A stretch of DNA of 64,000 bases from Clytia hemisphaerica. Lineage: Eukaryota > Cnidaria > Hydrozoa > Leptothecata > Clytiidae. Shown one piece after another: positions 32,953-44,389 of the stretch; position 1 is the first letter of the stretch; each line of letters opens with the position of its first letter. The stretch is taken from NCBI GenBank assembly GCA_902728285.1, contig CACVBU010000362.1:976361-1040360 (forward strand), written 5' to 3'. A program made the translations under genes and the position numbers. The notes below the pieces were generated by a model. That model was given only the letters and a program-made list of their open reading frames with translations, made no database searches and had not been told where the DNA came from.

Positions 32953-35183
32953 ATTGTTTTCAAGCAAAACTAAAAATTACAATAGCTAAATACTTTCACT
33001 TTGAAAAACTAGTAGCCAGTAAAATTTGGAGGTACTGCTAAGGACTGTGGAAGAAATGGGCTGTTCCATTAAATTTCCATACAGGGGCGTGGACGAACCT
33101 TTTCAAACCAAAAAAAAAAAAAGATTCTTAGGAATGTGTCGATTGCGCCCCTTGGAAACTGGCAAAATACGCAAAAGAGCCCTTGGAAAATTGTTTTCTC
33201 CATTATTTGGACATTTTAGAACAACCTTTTACCTCCTGTAAAAATGAAAAAATGGTCCTTTATGCCCCTGGAAATTTTTCTCCGAAATATACTCCAACAA
33301 GGATTTTTCATTTAGTACCACACACTCAGTCATTAGCATTTATATTCTTTCCATAATAAAAAGACAAAAATAAGTTTCAAAGGTCTACTAATTTATTCAA
33401 CTATTTATCCTATAAATATTTTATTTTTTACAAGCCTGATGAAAAGGGTAATGTCCCTAGAGAAATTGCTTTTGGCCAAAAATAAGCTGTTCCAAAAATT
33501 GAGGTTTTAAAAAACGCCTCATTTTCGTCTTAAAACTGTCATTATAAGGCAAAAAAGACCAGATTAACCTTATTCAACCTAGGCTTTTAGGGGCGGTTCA
33601 GAACTAGGGGGGGGGGTCTTTTCCTGTACCACCCCTTAACTTTTGATCTAGTGGGTCTTTTTGGATGAAATTTGGCACAAGATCCTTGTCATGTAAGGTA
33701 ACTTTTGCCAAAAAACTTTTTTCATTACGTCAATCATCATGCCCAAAGTGAGCAAAAACCGAAAATTTCCTTTGTTCTTATAAATAGCTATTGTATTCTA
33801 ACAAAGGCTTTAGAAAAAAGTTGCCTGAGTTTAAAATGCTTATTTTATCCTAAATATCCAATAAATTACCAGGCTCGGGTACAGAGGGAGGCTATAACCA
33901 ATGGAGGAGAGTGCACTTTATTATCGTATTACCTTATATGGAAACTAATTACTCTCCATGAATAAGATAGCCTACCTCCTGTATCCGACACTGATTACGG
34001 TTTAAACGATATATTTGACATTAGAAATAAATTTGTATTATAAAAGTGTCAATTTTTGTGACAACTTACTGTAGAAAAGTCATCAAGGTGTGAAAATTTT
34101 TAGGTGTCAAATTTTTATTTATTTTGAAGGTAAATAAAAGTTAGTAATTTACAGAAAATTTCACGGCAAAGGCTCTATTATTTCAGGAGCTATTACCAAT
34201 AGTTTGACCTCCGAACAGAAAGAGCCCCCCCACCCCCTAGGCCGAATAGGGTTAAGCCTGCCACTCATCTTCACATAATTTATTTTTATCTTTTTTTGAA
34301 TTTTTGCTGCTCGCCGAAATCAGCTCCCATAAAAAGGCTCCGGTTATCAACCGTACCAGAGGGATCAGATGAACATCAGCAAGTTTATGTATCTGTGTTT
34401 TTCCGCGGCGAAGCAGTAAACTTTTGTTTGCCCAGTTTCTGATTGACTGAGGGCGACGGTAAACAAGCATTTGGCGGGTCAAACTACAGGTTTTTCCAAA
34501 TCGCTTCAGTCACTCACACGTCCTGAAAAGCACAAATACATAAACTCGCTATTACCAGATGGATATATCAACGTTAAATTAAAAGTAAACCTAAACTATG
34601 AATGATAAATTTTTATGTACATTTTCTAAAATCAAATAATAATTATAATCTGATATACGTTTTTTTTCAAGAAAAGGATACGATTTCGTAGGATAATTAT
34701 TTATAGCTTAAAGTTACTGCAACTTTTCCAAGCAAACGTTCGCAAGTATTGTCTTCCAATTTTACGTTTATAATTTTGCTAAGTATGCCAATTCCAAGAA
34801 GCTCGGATGTATTTGAGACAGAAAGACCTATGACCCTGACGACGAATGTCGAATGTGAAAAAAATTTTAACACTGGACAATCCAAACACTGGACCAGACG
34901 TGAATCAGTCCCGGAATCAGTCCGGTGCATCGAGTGTGCGCTAAAACGCTAAAGAAAAAAGTCCGTTAGTTGTCCGGTGTGAAGAATTCGCATGGTGTAA
35001 CAAGGGACAACTACCGAACAGTTTTGTCCAGCGTAATTTAATAATACTTTTCGGCACCGGAAAAAAACACCGGACAGGCTGGTTTTTCGATAGGGTCGTT
35101 CTAGACTTTCAACGTTGGAAAAAATCCAATGTTTTTAAAAAAAGCGAACTTTGACAACAAATGAAAACGATTCCTTTTACATT

Positions 35184-38100
35184 TTAGAATTCGATGAGGT
35201 TCATTTCTTTAGGTCGTTCAGGTTCCAAAACATCCATGACGTCAATAAGTGGAGGAGGTGTCGCTCCAGTGTGGAAAGGGTCTAAGAAATAATCGGTCAC
35301 TTTAGCCGGTGACATGTTAATCAAAGGGCTGGCTGCATCGTTGATCTCCAACAACTTCGCTTCAGGCACTAAAACATTAAAACGAGAAAACAAGATCAAA
35401 GGGGTAACCAGATAAAAAGTAAAACTTAGCTTCAAAGATCCCTTCTATGGTCCTTAGTAAGCCAATCGAATATTTTCACGAAAAAGCATCCTGAAGTAGA
35501 TATGGCGATTTAAAATTTCAGATTTTCATACCTCACACGTACCTCACGTTGAAATTCTATTGTTTTCAATCAGAAACTACATGGGAAGACTGATCTAGTT
35601 AAGTAGTTACAGATCAGTGGTTTGTCCATATAAAAAGCAAAGACGAGTCAAATAAGAAGTCTTGCCGAAGTTATCAGAGCCAGCAACTAAGGGTTAGAGC
35701 TGCTTTAGCTTTCTAGCTTAATTTCGAAAAAGTTTGCTATAACTTCCTCTAGTATCGTATTAATGTTTGTTATAAGATCAAGAAGTATCATTAGATTATC
35801 AAAAAAGAATTCCTTTACGAGAAGGTAACAAATATTTGTCTGATTTTAGGGCCCGAACCTTAACAACCTGGTCGCTTTATATAAAATCTATGTTTGTATA
35901 GAACTCGACATGCTGAATTTCATAATACTTTAGGAAACTGTGTCTTATGTATGATGTCAAAAAATGCTGATTTAAAAAGTAGGAAAGTTGATTTTTATTC
36001 TTGATATGCGTAAGTTATTTTTCTAATGCAAAGCCCCGAAAAAGAAGCTCTGACCACTGTTGGCCTGTTTGATGAAAACCGCATTTTACTGGCTAGACCA
36101 CTGACTGTTATGAATTATAGCCGGGATCTGACCACTAATAGAAACACAGTGGTCAAACTAAGGCTTTTCGGTTGTAGTTTTACCAAGAATACAGGATTAC
36201 TAGAAACACACTTTGTGTATTTCTGGTTGAAATTGATTGAAATTTTCAAATTGGGTGATTTCTAAATAAATATCCGGGTGGATGAAAATTATCATTGAGT
36301 TCTAAGCTTCAATAAAATCAGGGTTGATGAAATTACTTTCGACTTGAAAAATAAATGTAGCAGTCTTTTAAAACTTTCCGCTATGACAACAGTTAAAGAA
36401 TGCCGATACAGACATATAGAAATTTCAAGGAGACGGTGACAAGAAAACACTTAATCGAGAGAGAGTCAATGTCGGTACATTAAAGATCGTTCTTCAACGT
36501 ACCGACATTGGCTCGTTATATATCTTTGTTTTAAGTATAATGCGAAAGTAATTTTCCCTTTTTGTGGTAAAGGCCGATCTTATTCGTTTAGGTATAAATG
36601 GTATAAAAGACCTAAAAATAACATTTTAAATATGAAAACCATAAAAACAGTGACTTAAAAAATTGTTGGTTTGCCGTCACCCGACCGACCGTACCTCGAA
36701 ACCTGCCGACCCAAAACATTTTATTGCCATTTTAAAGAAGATTTTTTCCTTCAAAAACTTCAAACAATAAAAAATCAAAACTCGTATCTTGTTTGTCTCA
36801 AGCATAAGAATCGTAAATTCCCTGCTAGCACTTCTGTTTTTTATTCAAAATTACCTAAATGTAAACAAACTGTTAACCCTTCCATGGACGAAAATTTCAT
36901 AAATTGCCAAAATAAAAAAAAATTCCGACTGACTGACCCACCTCCAAAATCTAGGGTCGGGTGACGGCAAACCAACAATTTTTTAAGCCCAGCCTAAATG
37001 TCCATCAACTTACATGCATGAATTGTCTCCACAACAGGAGATTCGTCTTTTATCGTAATTTCGTCCTGCTTCGGCTCATTGGCGTCAGTGGAAGGTCCCT
37101 CTGTACGTTTGTTTTCTTTTTGCGAAGACATAAGGCGTTTGTACCGATTCATAATGTCACTGTGTGAGGGCGGTTCTGTTGAGGGTGGTTCTGTCGAGGA
37201 AGGCCCTGCTGAGGGTGGCCCTGTTATGGGTGGTTCTGTTGATGGTTTTTTGATTCTGTCTTCCGTCTCATGAGTGGGTTGTGTTTCCAATGATGGTGTG
37301 GGTGAGGCTGTATTACGTTCAACGCCATTGTTATTGACGGCGACAGGTTCGATTGGTGACGGAGTTCGTGAGGAGTCTGAAAATGAAAAAGAACAACATC
37401 AAATTAAATTATTAATTGTTTCATCCCTAGCTTCTCCAGGGCCTTGAACTTGATGCTTTTATTACCTCTCCGTTTAGTGATAAGTTGTCGTGCAGTCATT
37501 TGTCGTCTTGACGAAGGCGTACGCTGTACCGGAGTAATAAGACTTTGACGTGACGTGATTGCAGGGCGTGTTGATGGAACAGACGTCGTGGTAGAGGCCG
37601 ACGGTGTTTCGATCTTCGAACGACGTCGCGCACTCGGTATACCACTGTTTCTCGTTGGAGTTCCTGCAAAGAGATATTTCTTATTTAAATCCAAAATCTC
37701 TGTTTTAAAGCTAATTCGTCTTTTTCAAAACCTGGACGAGAAAGCCAAAGTTTTGTGTCAAAATTTCCAAGCAAACTATCCAAGTACGAACAAGTTTTAG
37801 TAGGGGGAAATTTGTAAAATCGCTCGATTTTTTTAGTCAAAGCACTTGCTATACATTTTTGGAAAGCTAAGGGGTAGGGGAATCAAAATAACTTGGGTGC
37901 CAATTTTCTTTCGGACACTTTGGTGTGATTTTCGGCCAAATACGACGGTCTCAGGCAAAAATCATAGAGTGAAAAATTAATGAAAATTTTAACTTGAGAA
38001 AACGGAGACCTGTTGTATATTTTTGGAAAGCTCTCAAAAAATTAAGATTAGTGATATATTGCGAGTATAGGTGATTTCAGTACCTAACTCGAGATATTGA

Positions 38101-41100
38101 GCTTCTGAAAGCGCAAAAACTGGACAAAACAGCTGTTTCTAGCTGAAAAACACTGAAAAACACTGTTTTTAAGGATTAATATCTCGAGTTAGGTAAAGAA
38201 ATTACCTATACTCGCAATATATCACTAATCTTAATTTTTTAGGAGCTTTCCAAAAATATACAACAGGTCTCCGTTTTCTCAAGCTGAAATTTTCATTAAT
38301 TTTTCACCCTATGATTTTTGCCTGAGACCGTCGTATTTGTCCGAAAATCACACGAAAGTGTCCGAAAAAAATTGGCACCCAAGTTATTTTGATTCCCCTA
38401 CCCCTTAGCTTTCCAAAAATGTATAACAAGTGCTTTGACTAAAAAAGTCGAGCGACCTCAAAAAAACGAACAAATTTCCCCCTACTATTTTGCGCAAATA
38501 CGAATTTCAAATTTATATTATTGTACCTAGATTTTAAGTTGCCTGAAGATTATCACTGGTGATAGTAGTGGCAGTAGCAAAAGCCAGTAGCAGAATTAAA
38601 AAGTGTGTTATTTCTTCCTGACTGACTATTATTATACCTATAAACCCGTTTTGCCAGATACTCAATAGAGTTCGAGTAAAGCGACAAAAAGAGGTATTCA
38701 AAATACAAGGGAAGGGCTCTAATGAGGCAGCTAAGAAAGTCTTCGACAGCAGTCGGAGGCGACCCGAAGGCTCCTCTTTCGATAGCTATCTACCCGAAGG
38801 TAGGGGAGGGCGCCACTCTTTCTCCCTGGATTTCTCCACTTACCCTTTTTGATCCTTCTCTTAATTGCTAAGCATCAAGCAGAGAGGCATCAAGTACCAT
38901 TTTGACAATCTTTGGTATGACCCGGCTTGGGGTTAAACCCACATCCTTGAGAACCTTAGCCGGATGCTCTACAACTGCACCACGGTCCGCAGGACGCAGC
39001 TAAAAAAATAATTTAAAACTACAAACCGGTTGAAGCAGTGCTCTTTCGTGAGACACTTTGAAGTTTTAAATTCGTCCTTGGAACACCGCTATCGACCGCA
39101 CTTGGTATAGTGGATTGGGAAGCTGTTGCACGCATAGGTCCCCTAGCGGAGGTGGATAGCTTCATGTCTGAAGTGCTTTTAGATGATGGTGCCTTCAGAC
39201 GAGATGTAGACAGCGCTGAAGGTCGGAGGTTGGGAACTTGCGATTTATTTTGTTGGCTGGTCGATGATGGAGGAGCAGCTGTTGGATTTGCCTTCAGGAA
39301 GAGAACAAATGAAAATTGTAATTTTATATTTATTTCAAATCAATTAAATCGAGTGGTTTGAAAGAACTGAGGCAAAGAAATTGTGGCTGCTGCACAACTG
39401 GGAGACTATTCCTTAAAAATTGCAAGTACCCCCACCGTATCAATGAGAATCAACAATCATTGAGATCTATTTTGAGTAGAAACTTATAGCGCTACTCCAG
39501 ACCGTGATGAAACCGTGATGTGTCCGGGGGGCACTCGATTCAAAAACGACCGTACGTGCGGCCCAAAATTAGGCCTTTGAAATCGGACCCTTACAGTGCA
39601 GAGAAAATCACTTTTTCTCATTTTTATTCATCTCGACCCTTACAGTTCACTTTGTGAAGATTGGAAAAAAGACCCTTAAGGGCCGCACGTACGGTCGGTC
39701 GGTCGCTTACCTTGAGTGCCCCCCCCGGGGGTTATGTGTACGCGACACGCAGGTATTATGACGAATCATGATTACACTCGAACAGAGCAACTAAGCACTC
39801 GCAAGCTTGAAAAAGAATGCAATCAAAACACAATGTCTGGCATATCTACCCGCAATCTATCAGAATATTGTGGTATCCTATTCTCCTCACATGGTAGGGT
39901 CACTGCCAAGTGAGTCGAGCTACCACGGTGGGGATCGAACTTAGGTCTCCTGTGCGAGAGACGAGAGCGATTACCACCGTACCACTTCGCCATACGGCCA
40001 TGATATAAAGAATTGATTATAATATGTACCTTAGCCTGATTGACTGATCTTCGTCGTGGTTTTGATGAAGTGGAAGATGACGAGCTTTTATCCAGACCGT
40101 ACAAACTAACCTTGTCCACAATCTATGGAATAAAAAGTGCGAGTGGCTTTATAAAAATAAAGTAGTAAGTAAGTAAGTAGTAAGTAAGTCTGCGACTGCA
40201 GTCGGAGGCGGCCCAAAGGCTCCTCTTTAGATAGCTATCTACAAGAAGGTAAAGGAGGGCGACACTCTCTGGATTGCTCCACTTACCCTCGATCCTTCTG
40301 TTAATTACCTAAGGGCACTAAGTACAAAGTCTTTGGTATGACCTTGCGCATCGTAGCCAGATGCTTTTCCACTGCACTACCGTTTAATATAATGTGAAGT
40401 CCAACCCTGTTTCTCAAATGAACGCTAGTTCAAATAATGCTTCAAAATGAGCTTGGGAAAGACGACATTTTTTTCACATGACGATTGTTTCAAATAAAAG
40501 ATATAGAAAACGTCAATAATGCTAGGATATTTAGCGTATACTAGAAGACACTTTGCTAATTTTTCGAATGTTCACAGCCCAGGTTTTCGGGCTCCTAAAA
40601 CTCAACGATTTTTTTACGCCACTTTCAACTTTCGAAGCTCATGCAGTAGCGAAAAATCAAATTTGCGTCAAAAAACTTGAAAAGGCTTCTATTTAAAGTG
40701 GAACTCACCAAGAAACGGAATAAAAAATACTGGTTCTTTGACTGTGTTCGCACTTAACGGTTCTGTATCGCTCCAAAACGAAATGAAGCCATTCTATTGG
40801 TTAGAAGTGACGTGGAATTCGAAAATAACCAATAGAATGGCTTCATAGCGTGCAAACGTGGTCTTAGTAGGTGCTCGCTATAGAATTTGGGGCGAAAAAA
40901 GAATCTTGCAAAAGCATTGGAGGAAAAGTAGTTAGCACTTTCGATGCATTTACACAGCTATTGAGTAGTGCTATTAGGGTACCAATTTTCAAAAAAGCTC
41001 CGATCAAAGACTTTGCTTAGCCGGTGTTGAGAAACTTTGTCCAGGGCATAAAGGACAGTGATCTTACCTCAGAGGAATCTGTGGACGATGACGGGCCTGT

Positions 41101-43490
41101 TCCTCTGCGAACTTTGGAGACAGGAAGTTTCGTGAGTCCCGAACTTGATTCGGGTTGTGACGAAGGTCTTGCTTTCGAACCAAACTTAGGTTGCAAAAGT
41201 TTCGAATTTGCTTTTGATTTTATTGGTTGAGTCAATTTCGATTGTTGATTATTAGACTTCAGACGTTCAGTTGGAATGTTCTCTTTATTGGTGATGCTGG
41301 CATCTTTAGGAGGTTGCTGGCGAGGCATAGGGTGAACCACCGCAATGGGGCTGTTCTTGATGTTGCATTGCGTGTTCGGTGTGCTACCATGTTTAATACG
41401 AACACTCAGGAGAGCTGATTCTTTAAGCAAGAGAGCTTGTTGTTCAGCACTGAGAGCTTGTGGTGTAGCTTTTTTAGCTTCTTCTTCTTTGACCACAACA
41501 GCAGCACATCGTTCTTTGTGTGTCTGTGGACCGAAAAACACTTCTTCGTCATCCTCGTCTGCAATATCGACGTCGCCGTCATTCAAACACGCGTCGGCAT
41601 CGGTAGTTTGTTTCGATTGATTGACAATGCAAAGCACATTGCTAAGGAGATAGGAATTGAGGAAGTCTTCGTTTTTATTTCTGGGTGATTGAAATAGTTA
41701 TATTGCTGTCTTTTGCAATAGTAAAAAAAGTCCTTAAAAAATCGAATTTTAAATGTTTTATTGTTTTTGCAAACTTTGTGCAGTATTTTTTAATATTTTA
41801 ATTCTTTACTATTATAGTAATTATATTAGAGTGTCATGTTGAACAAATCCAGAAAAAATCAAGAATTTTTGCCCAATACTTCTGAGGGGAGGTCGTCAGT
41901 AGTCCGACACTTTCTAGTCCGACAGTAAAAATGTCCGACCTTGGATTTGACGAATGCGTCAGTATTCCGACAACAATTTTGTCCGACAATGAAAAAATAT
42001 ATTCAAAAAAATAATAAAAATAAAAATTTGTTAAAAGAAATATGAAATGCCGAAGGAGGCACATTTTTTATAAGCAACCACGCGCTTATAAAAACCCTAA
42101 GTTCCGCCTTTGAAATTGGGCCCCGAAACCAGACTTTTTTTAAATTTTGTAGCTGCTTTACAACCTTTCTTTTGGGGGGGGGCTGAAATTAAGCTTGTGG
42201 TTTACAACCCTCATAGCATAATTCTGAACATGCAAATTTGATTGGTCCTTTATTTCTAATTATGCCAAAGCCGCCAAAATGAACTTTTATTAATATTATC
42301 TCAGTGAAAAACCCTTGTTAAACATTCGATACTCTAAAATCTTTTGTTTTCGGACAAAAGTGACGTCGGAAAAAAGACTTCTAAATTGTGGATTTATTTT
42401 ATAGATTCGGACTATTTTACTGTCGCACTAGAAAGTGTCGGACTAGTGACATGCACCCCTTCTGAGTTTCTTCCTCTAAAAGCATAATGTGAAGCCCTTC
42501 TTCTCTAAGGGGGGTATGACCTTTCAAGAAGAATAGAGGCCAAGATTTTTTCACTGAGCGCGTTACATTTCTCAATGTAACTTAAATCAGTTCCTTGTTA
42601 AATGCCTTTATTCAAAATTAACTTTCATCTTTCTCAATAAACAATGCATCAAGAGCAAAATTAAGTAAGGGAGGAATGTGTTGGTTGATTTGTAAGTTCC
42701 TAAGATTTGGGCTAACTTGAAGGGGGTTCTCCTACCAAAGAGTGAGAGAGTTGAGCCCTCTAGAGTCCATGCTTATAAGAAATTACTTACTCTCCTACAG
42801 GTGAAGTAGTGACATCGAAATCAAATTGTTCATTACTTAACCAATCATCAACTACACCTAAACCAAAATAACAAGAACAATTTTATAAATAAGCGAATAA
42901 AATAATGAGATACTGTAAAAAAATATTATTTTGTGTTAATTCTCAATATTCGTGATGTAATCTTTTTATGGAGACACACGAAAAAGATGAGAAAAAGATT
43001 GTTTTGCAATCTCAAGTTAGTTGAACTTCAGGTGAAATCTTTTTTATGACACTGAATCAAAAATGGAAAGGAAGATAAAATAAGTCAAGGACAATAAAAA
43101 TATATTAGAGGGCAAGCAGGGCAAGTGACAAAGTTTTTCCTGGCGAAAAACGTTTCTAGTTAAATTCAAGGAAATTCTTTTACCCCGCTAAGTTTTCCCC
43201 TTCAAGGTTGAAGGATGAACTGTTAAAAAGTTTTCCGGTTTTCCAGTTTTCCAGAACTTTCACCTTAATTTTTTTCTTTTTTGGCCATTTTCAGGGCTGG
43301 GCCTTATAAGCAACTTGGTTGCCGATATATATGAAAAAAATTGATGTGTACACCGAATATAAAAACTTGGAACTTCAAAGTTCAACAGGCCGTAATATGT
43401 GACAAGGCACATTATGAATTAATTTCCTTCAAATTGTTCAAAATTTTGCTTTGAAAAGAAAATGATGAAAAGACAAGACTTACCACTCAT
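35184..43490 (-). CDS. GTSE1: GTSE1-like protein (G2 and S phase-expressed protein 1), eight exons
   Basis: Exons on the - strand are 43490-43484, 42857-42791, 41641-41068, 40122-40030, 39291-39027, 37663-37466, 37376-37014 and 35368-35184. All are GT-AG with matching phases (1,2,0,0,1,1,1), giving 583 aa and a TAA stop. The N-terminus has FDFDVTTSP (14-22) and DEDDEEVFFGP followed by THKERC (53-70), the hallmark of the GTSE1 N-terminal domain, then an ALLLKESALLSVRI helix. The remainder is Ser/Pro/basic and disordered. It contains KEN boxes (144-146, 488-490), SxIP motifs STIP (307-310) and SGIP (342-345) in basic context, a TEPP/GPP repeat (447-472), and a C-terminal series PLINM, LIDV (563-566) and a final LIEF (580-583). 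Vertebrate GTSE1 binds EB1, microtubules and clathrin and is cell-cycle regulated; the motifs suggest the same partners here. Introns carry SINEs and foldback elements. The human protein is about 720 aa. Confidence 0.9.
36657..36986. mobile_element. TIR element in GTSE1 intron 7, ends TTGTTGGTTTGCCGTCACCC
   Basis: The 28-bp ends TGTTGGTTTGCCGTCACCCG and CGGGTGACGGCAAACCAACA are exact inverse copies. It ends 28 bp from the exon 7 donor. Confidence 0.85.
37799..38489. mobile_element. Large foldback element in GTSE1 intron 5, arms about 320 bp
   Basis: Left TAGGGGGAAATTTGT...GGCACCCAAGTTATT-type sequence is mirrored on the right through AAATTTCCCCCTA. The arms are about 95% alike by eye. The centre is CAGCTGTTTCTAGCTG and AACACTGAAAAACACTG. 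Confidence 0.85.
38715..38998 (-). mobile_element. tRNA-derived SINE, copy 3, in GTSE1 intron 5
   Basis: Same head and body as the other copies: CCGGATGCTCTACAACTGC (A-box side) and GGGGTTAAACCCACATCC (B-box side) on the + strand. It ends about 30 bp from exon 5. Confidence 0.75.
39523..39730. mobile_element. Foldback element with CGTACGTGCGGCCC arms, copy 2
   Basis: GGGGGGCACTCGATTCAAAA and CGACCGTACGTGCGGCCC on the left match inverted GGGCCGCACGTACGGTCG and GAGTGCCCCCCCC on the right. It lies in GTSE1 intron 4. Confidence 0.75.
39903..40004 (-). mobile_element. Second tRNA-like SINE type in GTSE1 intron 4
   Basis: On the - strand: ATGGCGAAGTGGTACGGTGG (A-box region), TCGTCTCTCGCACAGGAGAC (anticodon arm) and AAGTTCGATCCCCACCGTGG (B box). 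It keeps a tRNA-like order but the stems do not pair as in a functional tRNA. Different family from the four SINEs above. It ends 26 bp from exon 4. Confidence 0.65.
40160..40385 (-). mobile_element. tRNA-derived SINE, copy 4, in GTSE1 intron 3
   Basis: Tail GTAAGTAAGTAAGTAGTAAG, body GACTGCAGTCGGAGGCGGCC and head GCCAGATGCTTTTCCACTGC. The B box region is deleted compared with the other copies. Confidence 0.7.
40737..40867. mobile_element. Short palindromic element, centre AAGCCATTCTATTGGTTA
   Basis: GAAGCCATTCTATTGGTTAGA and its inverse ACCAATAGAATGGCTTCAT flank a short loop; the outer ends GTGTTCGCACTTAACG and GCGTGCAAACGTGGTC resemble 3964-4336. Confidence 0.55.
41895..42450. mobile_element. 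TIR element in GTSE1 intron 2, ends AGTCCGACACTTTCTAGT
   Basis: Left GTAGTCCGACACTTTCTAGT and right ACTAGAAAGTGTCGGACTAG are inverted. The interior has repeated GTCCGAC(A/C) motifs near both ends. Confidence 0.8.
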
Positions 43491-43634
43491 ATTACTTTTG
43501 TATCAATGGCTACCGTACGTGTTTTTCAAATCTTTTTTTTCTTAGAAGCTAAGAGAAGATTATTAGTTATTTAGAGTTATTCTTATTAGACAGGAATAAT
43601 ATGAAAGTCTGTGAAAGTTAGAATCACTGATTGA

Positions 43635-44074
43635 CAGGGTTGCCACTATTTTGTTTTGATCAAAATTTAGGAGGATTTACTAGATTTTAGGTGATTTTCA
43701 TCTATTTTTTTAGGAATAACTGAAAATTACGGGGAAAAAATTTAGGAGTTTTGAGGAGATTTTCACACTTTTTAAAAGAATTTTAGGAATTTTGAGGAGA
43801 GAATCGTACAAAAGTTTCATAACTTCCAATGTTTTTAAAGACCTTTAAGCATATAGAGTGAAATGCTTTTGTCAACAATCATGTATGCCATGAATAGGAT
43901 CATTTAGCAATAAAAATTTGATAATCAGAGTAAATTGAATTTTTGAAAACTTGGTAAAAGATTTTAGGAGAAAGTATTCAAAATTTCAATTTCCTAAGGA
44001 GATTTGAGGACATTTCAGGAGACTTTTCAAAATTTAGGAGAATTTAGGATTCTTTAGGAGGCGTGGCAACCCTG
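43635..44074. mobile_element. TIR element just upstream of GTSE1, ends CAGGGTTGCCAC
   Basis: Ends CAGGGTTGCCAC and GTGGCAACCCTG are inverse copies, with a GATTGA duplication on both sides (43629-43634, 44075-44080). The interior is rich in TTTAGGAG(A/G) and its complement. It starts 145 bp upstream of the GTSE1 ATG. Confidence 0.85.
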
Positions 44075-44389
44075 GATTGAAATTAAGGATTATTCCTCTC
44101 TGACCACTAAGCAAAGAAAAATAGTTTTGACCTTTCTATCAATTTCAGCTGATAAAAAGGGTGTCGGAAGTAGATGAGGGGTGTGGCAAGCTTCAAATTA
44201 TCATAATTTGAGATATACTTGAACATAAAAACTGATGTTACAAAATTTGCCAACAGAAATCTAATGGGCTAACCATCGTGTAATTCTTTAAGAAGGATCA
44301 ATCCCTGTTAAAAAGATATTGGCTAATTTTGTAACATTGGTATGAAATGTCACAAAAACCTCAAAAATCTTTTTTTATGAACATGTCCC

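Larger units (their letters stand above)
27907..35183. other. Intergenic region between the Ras-like and GTSE1-like genes
   Basis: No supported gene in 7.3 kb; the two genes converge here. MITEs and palindromes occupy parts of 28038-33300. The stretch 33300-35183 shows only AT-rich DNA with isolated G or C runs near 33607 and 34225. No clear polyadenylation site can be assigned for either gene. Confidence 0.5.

Noticed and set aside
41024..41688. Several + strand frames of 60-90 codons
   Set aside because: They are shadows of GTSE1 exon 3 on the opposite strand, which has splice sites and conserved motifs.
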